This document shows, piece after piece, positions 34,966 to 43,552 of a stretch of 64,000 bases of DNA. Each line of letters opens with the position of its first letter. Within the stretch, counting starts at the first letter, position 1. Position numbers and translations under genes: made by a program. The notes below the pieces were generated by a model. It was given only the letters and a program-made list of their open reading frames with translations. It was not told where the DNA came from and did not search any database. The stretch comes from Butyrivibrio sp. (GTDB lineage: Bacteria > Bacillota > Clostridia > Lachnospirales > Lachnospiraceae): the NCBI GenBank assembly GCA_017413105.1, contig JAFPVA010000220.1, forward strand, positions 1 through 64,000, written 5' to 3'.

Positions 34966-35085
34966 TTCATAAATCTCCTGTTTAGCATAAATAATACCTA
35001 GTAATCATGATATTTTTATAACTGTATAATATTATTTTAATGTAATTTCGTTCATCAAACAACAATTCAATGCTAAAACTTACAG

Positions 35086-35125
35086 TAAAAAAGGAGCCAG
35101 CCTTTTTATCGGCTGACTCCTTTTA
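35086..35125 (-). terminator. Rho-independent terminator of the secreted-protein gene
   Basis: Stem AGGAGCCAGCC (35092-35102) pairs with GGCTGACTCCT (35111-35121) with one G-T pair. Read on the minus strand the hairpin is followed by six T. It sits 15 bases after the stop of the 35140 gene. Confidence 0.85.
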
Positions 35126-35139
35126 GGAATCAAATCATA

Positions 35140-36201
35140 TTACTTTGCTTCAGCATAGTAGTCAATACCACCTACTGTTACCTTAAAGCTGCTTGCACCA
35201 TTCCAAATTACATCCTGTTCAGCCTCAGAAAGTTCAGCGATTGTGTCCTCAGTGTAACCCCATGCTGTATAAATATCTTTCCAAGTAACTTTAACATATC
35301 CTTCTTCATTATCAGAAACTGTTGATACTGACTTACCATTTACAAGGATTGCTGTAGGCTTTGCTGTACCAAATCCTCCATCCTCAGTAGTCTTTGAAAT
35401 GTAGACATTCTCACCTTCTACAACTATTGTAGCAGGTTTGCACTCTCTAATTCCTGAAGGAGTGAACTTAAGAGAAAGTGATGGCATTGTCTTAGCTGTT
35501 TTTACTTTATCTGAAATGCTATACCAAGTTGTCTCTGCAACATCTGGATTAAGTGCTGCTGTTACAGCGAACTTATATGTAGGGAAGTCTTCTGCACCTG
35601 ACTTAAGAGCATATGTATATGCTCCTGAAGATTCTGTTACTGCATACTGATCAGCTGCTGATACAACAGCATTTGTGAATGTTACTCCTGTTGTATCAAG
35701 TGCCTTATCAAGTTCATTATCTGACTGAAGTCCAAAATAGAGTCCTGTTGATGCATCAGCACCTGCTGCACCGCCACTGAAATCAGGTGTTGTAGAATAA
35801 TTGCCAGCGTATGTTGCGCTTCCTGCAACTACCTTTGCCTCAACAGCTATCGTAACTCCAATTGCGCTCTTATTGGTAATTGTAAGCGCATCACTTGTAG
35901 CAGCATAATCATAATCGCCACCAGCAGCCTTAGCAAATAATACGCCTGCGCCGGGTTCTACCTTTTTATCAGCATGAGCCTCAGCTACAACGCCATATGG
36001 ATCAACAGTAAAAGCAAGTGTCTTTGTAATAGCGTCACCTGTAGGTACTGTAATGGAGAAAACATCCTTATCCACAAATGCAGGAGTACCAGCACCTGTA
36101 ATCTCAACTGCTGTTCCCTCTGTTGCAAACGCAGTAAGGCTACTTCCTAATACCATTGCTGCTGCCATTCCAAATGCTACAAACTTCTTAAAATTGTACA
36201 T
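35140..36201 (-). CDS. Secreted beta-rich surface protein
   Basis: 353 residues from ATG at 36201, with AGGAGG eight bases upstream. The signal peptide has a basic start and ends LTAFA|TEG. The mature protein is rich in Ala, Thr, Val and Asp with few charged-positive residues, as in pilin-like or WxL-like wall proteins. It shares the domain seen in the 11376 protein: VDPYGVV, GAGVLF, TSDALTITNKS, NPDVAETTW. No sorting motif or membrane anchor is seen at the C terminus, which ends in a small beta unit (VTVGGIDYYAEAK). Downstream of the membrane-anchored 36263 gene by 61 bases on the same strand, so probably one operon. Confidence 0.7.
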   Translation of the reverse strand: MYNFKKFVAFGMAAAMVLGSSLTAFATEGTAVEITGAGTPAFVDKDVFSITVPTGDAITKTLAFTVDPYGVVAEAHADKKVEPGAGVLFAKAAGGDYDYAATSDALTITNKSAIGVTIAVEAKVVAGSATYAGNYSTTPDFSGGAAGADASTGLYFGLQSDNELDKALDTTGVTFTNAVVSAADQYAVTESSGAYTYALKSGAEDFPTYKFAVTAALNPDVAETTWYSISDKVKTAKTMPSLSLKFTPSGIRECKPATIVVEGENVYISKTTEDGGFGTAKPTAILVNGKSVSTVSDNEEGYVKVTWKDIYTAWGYTEDTIAELSEAEQDVIWNGASSFKVTVGGIDYYAEAK

Positions 36202-36262
36202 AAAACTATCCTCCTTGATAAATATAATTATTTCGTCCATCCTTGGACGAATAGTTACCAAA

Positions 36263-36832
36263 TTAGTTTACCGTTACGTTAACACCAATGTTTACATAAG
36301 TAAGCTCATTTTTATCTTCGTCAATCAAGTGATAGACCACCGTGCAAACATAATTGCCAGTTTCCAACGGCTTATCTAATGTGATTCCATCGAGTTCTGC
36401 CCCTAATTCCAATATTGGAGAAGAATACACGATTTCGCCAGTTTCATCTACCACAAGATCAAAGTACACTGGTGTCTCATTAGACGCATCATTTTTGACA
36501 TATGCATTTTCTGATTTAAGAGTATCTTTGGAAAAAACCCAATCTGAACTCTGTGAAACTGTATAGCTCTGTGGAATATTCTCTCGAGCTTTCTGAGCTT
36601 CTTCCATTTCAGCCATCACGTCTTCTACATTCTCAGCTGTAATAACTTCCCTAGGCTTCTCTTCCGGTGAACCAGCAATTGTCTTTTCATCTTTCGACTT
36701 CACCAAAAGTGCTGCCATAACACTAACTGAGGCAATTAGAAGGATTATAACAACAGCTACAATTGCGATTATTAGTTTTTTCCCACCATCTCCTTTCCTC
36801 TTTTCTTCAGTGTTTTGTGTTTCAGAGCTCAT
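36263..36832 (-). CDS. Single-pass membrane protein with extracellular beta domain
   Basis: 189 residues, start after AGAGGAG. A short cytoplasmic Lys/Glu-rich segment is followed by one membrane helix (residues ~20-45) and a Glu-rich stalk. The outer domain (~90-189) has VYFDLVVDETGEIVYSSP, a GNYVCTVVYHLID strand and ends NIGVNVTVN, an immunoglobulin-like beta sandwich by appearance. I do not recognise a named family. It could be the membrane anchor or assembly partner of the secreted protein encoded just downstream. Confidence 0.65.
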   Translation of the reverse strand: MSSETQNTEEKRKGDGGKKLIIAIVAVVIILLIASVSVMAALLVKSKDEKTIAGSPEEKPREVITAENVEDVMAEMEEAQKARENIPQSYTVSQSSDWVFSKDTLKSENAYVKNDASNETPVYFDLVVDETGEIVYSSPILELGAELDGITLDKPLETGNYVCTVVYHLIDEDKNELTYVNIGVNVTVN

Positions 36833-37304
36833 TCTAGTCTCCTCTTATTTCTGCGAATCAAAATGCCGTCATTATTACCTATCACTTCTTGTATCGGCAT
36901 CTTTTCTTAATACTTTAGAATGTCTCCGGAAAAATAATAAAAAGTTTATTTTCTTATTCAGTTGTCGTAGCATTTTGGCGCACAAAAAGCACAAATGCTC
37001 TCTTGTGCCATGATAATATCAATTCTGAGAATGAGTTCCAATTAAGAAAGAATTATAAATTTATAAACAGGTTATAAATCGAAGTTTAAGCTATGACTGG
37101 TGGGAGTAAGAAAATTTCAGAAGGGCAAGATGGCGCAAAAATGCGGCTATCGAAGTGGAGCCGATGCCGCATTGGTGGATTTTGGGATATTGAGCTACAT
37201 TTTTATTTCAAGAGCCCCATTTGAAACACTTCTTAGTGGTTATATGTACGCAAAAACGATTCTCTGCGGATTTTTCCACTGAGAACCGTCATGTCCATGT
37301 TTTT
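36833..37304. other. 472-base intergenic region
   Basis: No convincing gene. It should contain the promoter of the 36263-35140 operon near 36.85-37.05 kb. An inverted repeat AATGCGGC...GCCGCATT lies at 37139-37172. A degenerate GAGAACCGTC repeat (about 37279-37290) lies close to the end of the Rpn gene. Confidence 0.45.
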
Positions 37305-38249
37305 TTATGATTTTGTCACGTCTTTTTCCGTAAGAAGCTCTTCAATAAGCTTTTTCTGATACTCAGGCTCTTTAGCTGCTCTGGTCAGATCATCTAGCCT
37401 ACCGGATTCAATCAGAATTAGATTAAGCCTGTTAACAGTGTCAGTGACTTCTTCCGTCACTATCTTTCTGGTTTCCTCTCTAACATCACGCTTTATATGT
37501 TCTATCTCATCCCATCTCTGCATATATCGTTCTGTGACCTCCGCTTTTTTCTTGGTCTCGGAAACAACTTCTTCCATCTTAGTTACGATTTCACATGGAT
37601 TTGCCTTTACCTGCCCTGTTACTATATATTCTAACATCTCCTGAAGGCGTTCTCCATATTCCTTTTTGTTTTTAAGATTATTTTTTCCCTTGCCATAAAG
37701 GAAGATTCTTTTGATTCCGTCCTTATACTCGATTTCCGGATGCGTTGTGATAGTTGAGCTTACTTCATAATACATATCTCCAGCTTCAAAAGGATCATAG
37801 GATAAGATTGTAATTGACACATAGTCCGGAAGTTCCAGATAACTATGGCCAGAAGGCAATTTCTTGCTATCACATATTCCCTGATAATATCTACCTCTTT
37901 TGGGTAGTTCATCTTTATCCGCAGCTCTGTCTTCCATCTCTATGTCGTAGATTGTGGCGTTGCTTTTGTTCTGCTTTTGATTATCAATGCAAACATCAAA
38001 CCTGATTCCATGATAAATCGAGTCAAGTCCGGATAGAGCCTTCTGTGACCTGACATTTCCGATAGGTACGTCCATATCCAACACTGTATCAAGAATACCC
38101 TTGACTACAATGCTTCCTTTCTCCTCATCTTCAAGAACACTGTCAAACATAAATCCGTTGATAAGATTCATTTCACTGACTCTTTTCCTGGCCTCATCAA
38201 AGGTGATCCGCGGCGTATCCGCCGTGGTTACATTAATTTCAATACTCAT
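37305..38249 (-). CDS. Rpn-family (PD-(D/E)XK) recombination-promoting nuclease
   Basis: 314 residues, start after AGAGGAATATGA. NLINGFMFDSVL at the start, a core with FDVCIDN and YDIEMEDR (Asp and Glu-x-Glu of the nuclease fold), RGRYYQGICDSKKLPSGHSY and ISITIL-type strands identify the Rpn/PDDEXK_2 group, once annotated as transposases. The C-terminal half is a long charged coiled coil ending DDLTRAAKEPEYQKKLIEELL. RpnA-type proteins cut DNA and promote recombination in E. coli (family knowledge). A decayed second copy lies at 40310-40410. Confidence 0.85.
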   Translation of the reverse strand: MSIEINVTTADTPRITFDEARKRVSEMNLINGFMFDSVLEDEEKGSIVVKGILDTVLDMDVPIGNVRSQKALSGLDSIYHGIRFDVCIDNQKQNKSNATIYDIEMEDRAADKDELPKRGRYYQGICDSKKLPSGHSYLELPDYVSITILSYDPFEAGDMYYEVSSTITTHPEIEYKDGIKRIFLYGKGKNNLKNKKEYGERLQEMLEYIVTGQVKANPCEIVTKMEEVVSETKKKAEVTERYMQRWDEIEHIKRDVREETRKIVTEEVTDTVNRLNLILIESGRLDDLTRAAKEPEYQKKLIEELLTEKDVTKS

Positions 38250-38345
38250 TCATATTCCTCTCATTCTTTTATTATGCTGCCTGTCATGCTTGGAATTCCC
38301 GGCGAGATTGCCATATGGATAAATCCTAGAATAGAACAGATATGT

Positions 38346-38366
38346 GATTCGATAGAAATTCGAATC
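38346..38366. promoter_or_regulatory. Perfect inverted repeat, possible operator
   Basis: GATTCGA and TCGAATC flank a 7-base spacer. It lies 97 bases upstream of the Rpn gene start in a non-coding stretch (38250-38465), so a repressor site for that gene is possible. Confidence 0.35.
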
Positions 38367-38465
38367 GCAAGTGGTAATATATCATAGTTACAATCGAACA
38401 TGCAACCGAACAGATTATTAAGATTTGGGCTGGTTTCTTAAGAATTAGTCGGTTTTTCGGAGACA

Positions 38466-38515
38466 CAAAAGGGACGGTTCTTTGTGGTTTTATACCGCTT
38501 GAACCGTCCCCGTTA
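38466..38515 (-). terminator. Palindromic repeat acting as probable flagellin terminator
   Basis: GGGACGGTTC (38471-38480) pairs with GAACCGTCCC (38501-38510). Read on the minus strand the stem is followed by TTTT. It begins a few bases after the flagellin stop and belongs to the same sequence family as the repeats at 43-52 kb. Confidence 0.65.
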
Positions 38516-38518
38516 ATC

Positions 38519-39691
38519 TTACTCTAAGAGCCGTATCACTGACTGTTTTGACTGATTGGCCTGAGAAAGGATTGTCTGTCCTGCCTGAAGCAGGATATTC
38601 CTATTTGCGTAACCCACCATTGTACTGGCCATCTCGGTGTCTCTTATCACTGACTCTGAACTTGTGGTATTTTCGACAACATTATCAAGATTCCTTATGG
38701 TGTGTTCGAGACGATTTTGTATAGAGCCAAGATATGCTCTATGTTGTGAGTTTATAGTGATAGCGCTTTTTACGGCGTCAATTCCCTGAAGAGCTCCTGA
38801 ATTATCGTGGGTTGCAACATTTACATTCCACAGACCGAGAGCGCTGGAATTCATAGCATCAATGCTTACGCCAAGGGTGTCCGTAGATTCAGAACCTATA
38901 AGCAAGTCCAGCTTTAAGGGGCCATGGAATTCCATGATAAACTTACCTTCATCGGAACCTGACGTGGAATATTTAATCGTTACAGAGTAATCTGAAGTAG
39001 TATTAGCTTCTGAAAGCCTGCTGGCCACATGCCTGTACACTGACTCTTTTGACATAGGCCATGGATGATCCCTGGAACCATCGGTGTCTTCGTCATAGGT
39101 TCCACCAATCTGATAATAAACAGTCTGATCGCCGCTTCCCTGAGTCAGAATGGTACCGGAAGTCAGTGGTGGTACTTGGAAATAAGCATTCTGCGAACTT
39201 GTTGCCTGTGTTACAGATCCCCGGACTCCACCATAGGAAAGAGATGGCACCCTGGCATTCACGTGCTCCTGAGGCACTCCGTTTAAAAGTTTCAGCTCAT
39301 TAAAGGTTGTTGTGGCACCTGTTCTGTCGATTTCCTCCTGAATCTCATCTATCTCGTACTGAATATATTCCCTGTCGACTGATTGAAGAGTGTCATTGGC
39401 TGCTTTTACACACAGTTCGTTTATCCTCTGAAGCATGTCATGAACTTCATTTAAGGCTCCCTCAGCCGTCTGTACCATTGAAATGCCATCCTGGGCATTT
39501 TCCGAAGCCTGAGTAAGGCCGCGAATCTGCCTTCTCATCTTCTCGGATATTGCAAGTCCCGCCGCATCATCAGCGGCACGATTTATTCTATATCCGGAAG
39601 CAAGCTTCTCCGATGCCTTTGCCTGGTCTTTAACATTTATGTTAAACATTCTGTTGGCATTCATCGCCTCAATACAATGTTGTATGACCAT
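38519..39691 (-). CDS. Flagellin
   Basis: 390 residues from ATG at 39691, which gives the canonical opening MVIQHCIEAMNANRMF and has GAGGG seven bases upstream. N-terminal D0/D1: SEKLASGYRINRAADDAAGLAISEKMRRQIRG is split here as the classic motif around residues 25-55. C-terminal D0: NRNILLQAGQTILSQANQSKQSVIRLL. The Ser/Thr-rich middle (~150-300) is the surface-exposed part and the likely site of O-linked glycans made by this island. Exported by the flagellar type III system, so no signal peptide. Confidence 0.95.
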   Translation of the reverse strand: MVIQHCIEAMNANRMFNINVKDQAKASEKLASGYRINRAADDAAGLAISEKMRRQIRGLTQASENAQDGISMVQTAEGALNEVHDMLQRINELCVKAANDTLQSVDREYIQYEIDEIQEEIDRTGATTTFNELKLLNGVPQEHVNARVPSLSYGGVRGSVTQATSSQNAYFQVPPLTSGTILTQGSGDQTVYYQIGGTYDEDTDGSRDHPWPMSKESVYRHVASRLSEANTTSDYSVTIKYSTSGSDEGKFIMEFHGPLKLDLLIGSESTDTLGVSIDAMNSSALGLWNVNVATHDNSGALQGIDAVKSAITINSQHRAYLGSIQNRLEHTIRNLDNVVENTTSSESVIRDTEMASTMVGYANRNILLQAGQTILSQANQSKQSVIRLLE

Positions 39692-39726
39692 ACCCATTCC
39701 CTCGTTTAGCCATTCCTCCAATCATT

Positions 39727-39754
39727 TTTTCGGCATAAAAGAGGGAAAAGATTA
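39727..39754 (-). promoter_or_regulatory. Sigma-28-like promoter of flagellin
   Basis: On the minus strand TAATCTTT (39747-39754) is followed after 12 bases by GCCGAAAA (39727-39734), close to the motility sigma consensus TAAAGTTT-N11-GCCGATAA. It lies 35 bases upstream of the flagellin start. Spacing and two positions deviate. Confidence 0.45.
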
Positions 39755-39756
39755 TA

Positions 39757-39807
39757 ATAAAAAGAAACAGTTCTTATTAAATTGCGCAACTAAGAACTGT
39801 CTCTTTT
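39757..39807 (-). terminator. Rho-independent terminator downstream of hicAB
   Basis: Arms AAAGAAACAGTTCTTA (39761-39776) and its complement at 39791-39806 differ at one position. On the minus strand the hairpin is followed by a T-rich run. It separates hicAB from flagellin. Confidence 0.8.
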
Positions 39808-39839
39808 AGAATATAGAATTATTCATAAACACCTTTTTA

Positions 39840-40064
39840 CTAGTTCTCTTGTGATGATTGATCTTCATAACTTGCTAGATAGTCATCAATAGCATTCCTA
39901 AAGTCATCCTTCAATTCCTTAATAGTTTCGCCTTCATAAGACACTATATCATTTAGATTCTTTAAATTTTGGACATGCCCATAAAGAATATCTGCTTTAG
40001 TATCAACTTCAATGTTGCCGATAAATCCTTTATACTCAAGTACATTAGATATATTATTGCTCAA
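39840..40064 (-). CDS. hicB: HicB-family antitoxin
   Basis: 74 residues. The domain is the RNase H-like fold of HicB: YKGFIGNIEVDTKADILYG, VQNLKNLNDIVSYEG and ELKDDFRNAIDDYLA. The DNA-binding C-terminal part of longer HicB proteins is absent, which is common in short HicB variants. Start is TTG at 40064, overlapping the hicA stop as TTGA, with GGAGG seven bases upstream. It should bind and neutralise the HicA encoded upstream. Confidence 0.85.
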   Translation of the reverse strand: MSNNISNVLEYKGFIGNIEVDTKADILYGHVQNLKNLNDIVSYEGETIKELKDDFRNAIDDYLASYEDQSSQEN

Positions 40065-40291
40065 ATCAATCCCTCCCTTTGCAAAAATGAGATCAAGTCC
40101 TTAACTGCATATTCCTTAAAATAACTATAATTATGCGGCTTATGGAAAGCAAATCTTGCCCCACTTGGGGCAATCAGCATACATCTTGAGCCACTTCCTC
40201 TTTGGGAAATTGAACAGCCTAACTTTGATATCAGTCCTTGTAGTTCAAAATATGTGTAATCAGTAGGAACAGACAATAATCTTTCTATCAT
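40061..40291 (-). CDS. hicA: HicA-family mRNA interferase toxin
   Basis: 76 residues. LISKLGCSISQRGSGSRCMLIAP and FAFHKPH (catalytic His in the HKPH strand) followed by YAVKDLISFLQREGLI fit the dsRBD-like HicA fold. It cleaves mRNA when free of HicB (family knowledge). The toxin gene precedes the antitoxin gene as in classic hicAB. Confidence 0.85.
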   Translation of the reverse strand: MIERLLSVPTDYTYFELQGLISKLGCSISQRGSGSRCMLIAPSGARFAFHKPHNYSYFKEYAVKDLISFLQREGLI

Positions 40292-40309
40292 CTTTTCATC
40301 TAATACCTA

Positions 40310-40410
40310 TCATGCTTTTTCTGATACTCAGGCTCTTTGGCTGCTCTGGCCAAATCGTCTATCCTTCCCCGCTACCATATTTTCCAGCATTTCCTGAAAG
40401 CTTAAACCTC
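40310..40410 (-). pseudogene. Decayed C-terminal fragment of an Rpn-type gene
   Basis: On the minus strand one frame reads QEMLENMVAG, matching QEMLEYIVTG of the intact Rpn protein; a shifted frame then reads GRIDDLARAAKEPEYQKK, matching GRLDDLTRAAKEPEYQKK. About 75 residues between them are deleted and the frame is lost. The DNA identity to 37345-37405 is obvious by eye. Confidence 0.8.
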
Positions 40411-40429
40411 TCAACTATTACAATGTTTT

Positions 40430-41530
40430 CTACCACTCATTCCTAAACCTTAAGTACCTTTCAAATCTAGGAAGCAGTATTCGCAAATAGCCGTATGTTT
40501 TACCATTCACAATGCCACTTTCCATCAGGCGCTTTCTATATGTAGTAAAGGTATCAGAAGTCATACCGGTTTCTTCGCGAATTTTTTCCACCTTAATACT
40601 TGCCTCTCCGGTTTCTTCCATAATATGAGCCATAGCATATAGTACTTTCAGGTCATTTGCAGATAACTCATCACATATCTTACTATAAGCTAGTTCTGCC
40701 AGTGTAACATCCAATTCCCTATATATTTCATTCTCATCTATTTCCGACGTTTTTTTCTTGCTAAGTGCGTTCCAAAAATGAAATCCCACAGCCTGAAATG
40801 CAAGAGAATATCCTCGTGTTGCAAAAGCCAGTTTTTCTGCTCTCTCGCGATCAAGTTTTAAGGTATCTTCGTAGTCTTTACAGATTGCAGTTATGTTCAG
40901 AGTTTCCAACTCCATTACCTTTGCTCTGTATAAAAAAGTTAAGGATTTGTTATTCTTTATTGCTTTAATATTGTCTAACAGGCCGGTCATTAGCACATAA
41001 ATATCATAGTCAGCACTTGCATATGAAGACAGTGCATGTGAAAAACGGGCAACATCCTTGCTGTATGTCACTTCATCTATTGTGACTAAAAGTCTCTTTT
41101 TCGCTTTTTTCAAAACCCGAAGCATCATGGCAAGTGCATCTTCAGCATTAGAAGCCACAATCTCTGCATTTTCCAGGTGAACACCTATTCCAAGAACAGA
41201 AAAATCAATTTTAGCTTTGACAAACAATGATTTAATCTCAGGAATAAGATATAATCCCCTCGCCAGTGAATCTAAAAGGTCACTTTCAGGATTAATATCT
41301 ACTGCTATCCAGTCCTTCCTGGAGGATATCTTATTTCGTATATCACCAAGCATGACCGTTTTTCCTGTGCCTCTGACTCCTGTGATAAACATCCCCCTAT
41401 ATGTAGGAACATTCCTTACGAAGTTATCAACTATCTCATTTGTCACACTTGTTCTTTCTATGAATTGTGGTGGTATATAGCTAAATTGTAATGTATATGG
41501 ATTGTCTATTTCACTAAATTCATTTCTCAT
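40430..41530 (-). CDS. P-loop ATPase with C-terminal winged-helix region
   Basis: 366 residues from ATG at 41530 (AAGGGG upstream). Walker A is GVRGTGKT, Walker B is LLVTIDEVTY, and MTGLLDNIKAI resembles sensor 1. The last ~90 residues (ANDLKVLYAMAHI, IREETGMTSDTFTTYRKRL, GYLRILLPRFERYLRF) look like a winged helix. It belongs to the ORC/Cdc6-like AAA ATPases often found alone in Firmicutes and archaea with unknown role. Six ACAAC repeats lie just upstream of its start. Confidence 0.8.
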   Translation of the reverse strand: MRNEFSEIDNPYTLQFSYIPPQFIERTSVTNEIVDNFVRNVPTYRGMFITGVRGTGKTVMLGDIRNKISSRKDWIAVDINPESDLLDSLARGLYLIPEIKSLFVKAKIDFSVLGIGVHLENAEIVASNAEDALAMMLRVLKKAKKRLLVTIDEVTYSKDVARFSHALSSYASADYDIYVLMTGLLDNIKAIKNNKSLTFLYRAKVMELETLNITAICKDYEDTLKLDRERAEKLAFATRGYSLAFQAVGFHFWNALSKKKTSEIDENEIYRELDVTLAELAYSKICDELSANDLKVLYAMAHIMEETGEASIKVEKIREETGMTSDTFTTYRKRLMESGIVNGKTYGYLRILLPRFERYLRFRNEW

Positions 41531-41579
41531 AAAACACCCCTTATAAGAATCACCCTGTGTCTTTATTATAATATCTTTC

Positions 41580-41648
41580 ACAACTTTTCACAACTCTCCA
41601 CAACTTTCCACAACATCATTTTTCTTTCACAACTCTCCACAACTTTTC
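41580..41648. repeat. 10-bp direct repeats (ACAACTYTYC) between two ATPase genes
   Basis: Copies begin at 41580, 41590, 41600, 41610 (partial), 41629 and 41639. Their 10-base period puts each copy on the same face of the helix. Repeat unit ACAACTTTTC, ACAACTCTCC or ACAACTTTCC. They lie 50 bases upstream of the 40430 gene start and about 40 bases after the stop of the 41688 gene. Confidence 0.8.
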
Positions 41649-41687
41649 TTTTATCCATATACAAAACTCTACTATATCCTCTTTAGT

Positions 41688-43472
41688 TTAAATTCCCTTC
41701 AAGTATTCCTCAACATTTACATAGTCCACAGAGTTAAACTTTCCTGATTTTCCAGTATATATCACATATTTCCCAAGAATATCTCCATATCTTTTCTCTG
41801 TCTGACTAAGTTTCTTTTTATCGAGAAGGTGACGAGCCTGCTCCGGGACCGCCTTATTTGAATGCTTGATCTCATAGATTCTGCAGCACAGTTTTAGTGG
41901 ATCAAACACAACCATATCAAATTCCCCAATTTCAAACTGGAGAACAAATACATTAAAGTTCGGATTGGCATTTTGTGTTTCGAGAAGAACAATTTCCTCC
42001 ATCATTCTTCCCCTGATCTCATCCAATATTCTGTCGATGATTTTGCTTCTGTCCTTAACGCCAAGGTTGCCAAACACATCATCCTGAATAATAGAGGTTA
42101 TAAGAGATTGTGCCTGAGAGTAACGAAGTCCCGGCTGCGTAAAGACATTCCTTACAGTAGCAACAGCTCCATCAGCCACTGAAACGATATCAATTGGAGT
42201 TACCAAATCCAGTAAATGAAGATACTGCTGTATTTCTTCTATATGACTGTATGTAACCTCTACGGAGGCATCTTCCTTTTCAATTATATAAAGAAGAGAC
42301 TTTAATCTTTCAGTCAATGCATCCACATCTACCAAATCAAGAAGATCCGTCGGGTTTTCTTTATCTCTACGCAGGTTGTTCTTGGAAATACCAAAATCAT
42401 GAGATTTAAATCTTTCTTCAATAACCTCAATTGCAAACCTATGATTCATGTCTTCGATAATGCGGTTAATGACATTTGTAAGCTCGCCACTTTCATAGAG
42501 CTTTGTTAGTCCTCTAAAATGACCGCCATACTGGTAGAACTTCAGGGAATGCTGGATATTCTGAGCTATAGCACTATCCACATATTCGTTAGTACTCTTT
42601 ATATTTGAAAACGTACCATTTTCTTCATTGAAATTAAAGCCACCAATACTCATGGTTCCGCTATATCTTATATATTCATCAATACCTCTTTTGCCAAGAA
42701 CCTCTTCAAATTCTTTGTATGGAATAAAAGTTGTATGTACCATAACTGCACGGTCATAGAGCTGCTCATCCATGGTGAAAAGAAATCCCAAAGAGTCTGT
42801 TCCGGATAGAACAATTTTCATACCACTGCTGGCAAATATGTCTGAAAAGACCGCTGCATTCTCAATGAATTCCTCCATAAGGGTCACTTCATCAATAAAA
42901 ACATATTTGTAACCGCGTTTTTCCATAAGGCGAATATCTCTATGAACGTCCTCTAAAGTATCCCCTGCTTTGACCTGAATAAAAACAGTTCTATCAAAAT
43001 CTTCCTTACTCATCTCACCGATAAGTTGCTTTATCATGGTCGTCTTTCCGGTTCTGCGAAGGCCATACAAAACTAGAACAATCCCAGTTTCAGATCCATA
43101 AATGTATCTTTCTATTTTTTTGATACATTCTCTTTTTTTGTATTCTTTTACAGGCTTAACAAATCTCGATAATTCCTCTTCCATTCTTACAAAAACCGTG
43201 TAGTCATTATCGTCACCTACTTTGATTGGAGGAGAAATAGAGTAATCATTATTTCTACCGGTTTTTAGCAGTTTTTCCAGTCTCTTCCGCTCATCTATCT
43301 GCCCGCGGAGCACTTCAAGTTCTTCGCCCTTTACCCTCTTAGTTTTCTGCTTCCCATCCTCAGGATACTGCCAGTACTCGTACTCCCTACCATTTATTCT
43401 TTTGGTGGTAATACTTCCTTTAGTTAGGGCTTCTATTCTTTTTACAATGTCTCGATTATCATTTGCACTCAT
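41688..43472 (-). CDS. AAA ATPase with C-terminal PD-(D/E)XK-like domain (DUF4143-like)
   Basis: 594 residues. N-terminal ~100 residues are charged. Walker A is YGLRRTGKTT (~residue 137), Walker B is YVFIDEVTLME, and IVLSGTDSLGFLF is the sensor region. The C-terminal ~90 residues contain GEFDMVVFDP and IYEIKHSN (D...E-x-K of the nuclease fold), then YVIYTG. This layout fits the AAA_14/DUF4143 ATPases that are widespread in gut bacteria and lack a firm role. The start is 15 bases from a 24-bp inverted repeat. Confidence 0.82.
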   Translation of the reverse strand: MSANDNRDIVKRIEALTKGSITTKRINGREYEYWQYPEDGKQKTKRVKGEELEVLRGQIDERKRLEKLLKTGRNNDYSISPPIKVGDDNDYTVFVRMEEELSRFVKPVKEYKKRECIKKIERYIYGSETGIVLVLYGLRRTGKTTMIKQLIGEMSKEDFDRTVFIQVKAGDTLEDVHRDIRLMEKRGYKYVFIDEVTLMEEFIENAAVFSDIFASSGMKIVLSGTDSLGFLFTMDEQLYDRAVMVHTTFIPYKEFEEVLGKRGIDEYIRYSGTMSIGGFNFNEENGTFSNIKSTNEYVDSAIAQNIQHSLKFYQYGGHFRGLTKLYESGELTNVINRIIEDMNHRFAIEVIEERFKSHDFGISKNNLRRDKENPTDLLDLVDVDALTERLKSLLYIIEKEDASVEVTYSHIEEIQQYLHLLDLVTPIDIVSVADGAVATVRNVFTQPGLRYSQAQSLITSIIQDDVFGNLGVKDRSKIIDRILDEIRGRMMEEIVLLETQNANPNFNVFVLQFEIGEFDMVVFDPLKLCCRIYEIKHSNKAVPEQARHLLDKKKLSQTEKRYGDILGKYVIYTGKSGKFNSVDYVNVEEYLKGI

Positions 43473-43487
43473 AATAATATTCTCCTA

Positions 43488-43549
43488 AAACAATTTTAAC
43501 TTATTTAACTTAATCCGCATAGGGAAAGTTAAATAAGTTAAAATTGTTT
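43488..43549. repeat. Perfect 24-bp inverted repeat upstream of the ATPase gene
   Basis: Left arm 43488-43511 begins AAACAATTTTAAC and its exact complement is 43526-43549, with a 14-base loop. The arms themselves contain ACTTATTTAACTT. It lies 15 bases before the start codon of the 41688 gene, so it could be a transcript hairpin that hides the start or an operator. Confidence 0.85.
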
Positions 43550-43552
43550 AGA

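Noticed and set aside
37305..38249. Insertion-sequence transposase
   Set aside because: Although such proteins were once named transposases, the motifs are those of Rpn PD-(D/E)XK nucleases, and no terminal inverted repeats or target duplication were found.
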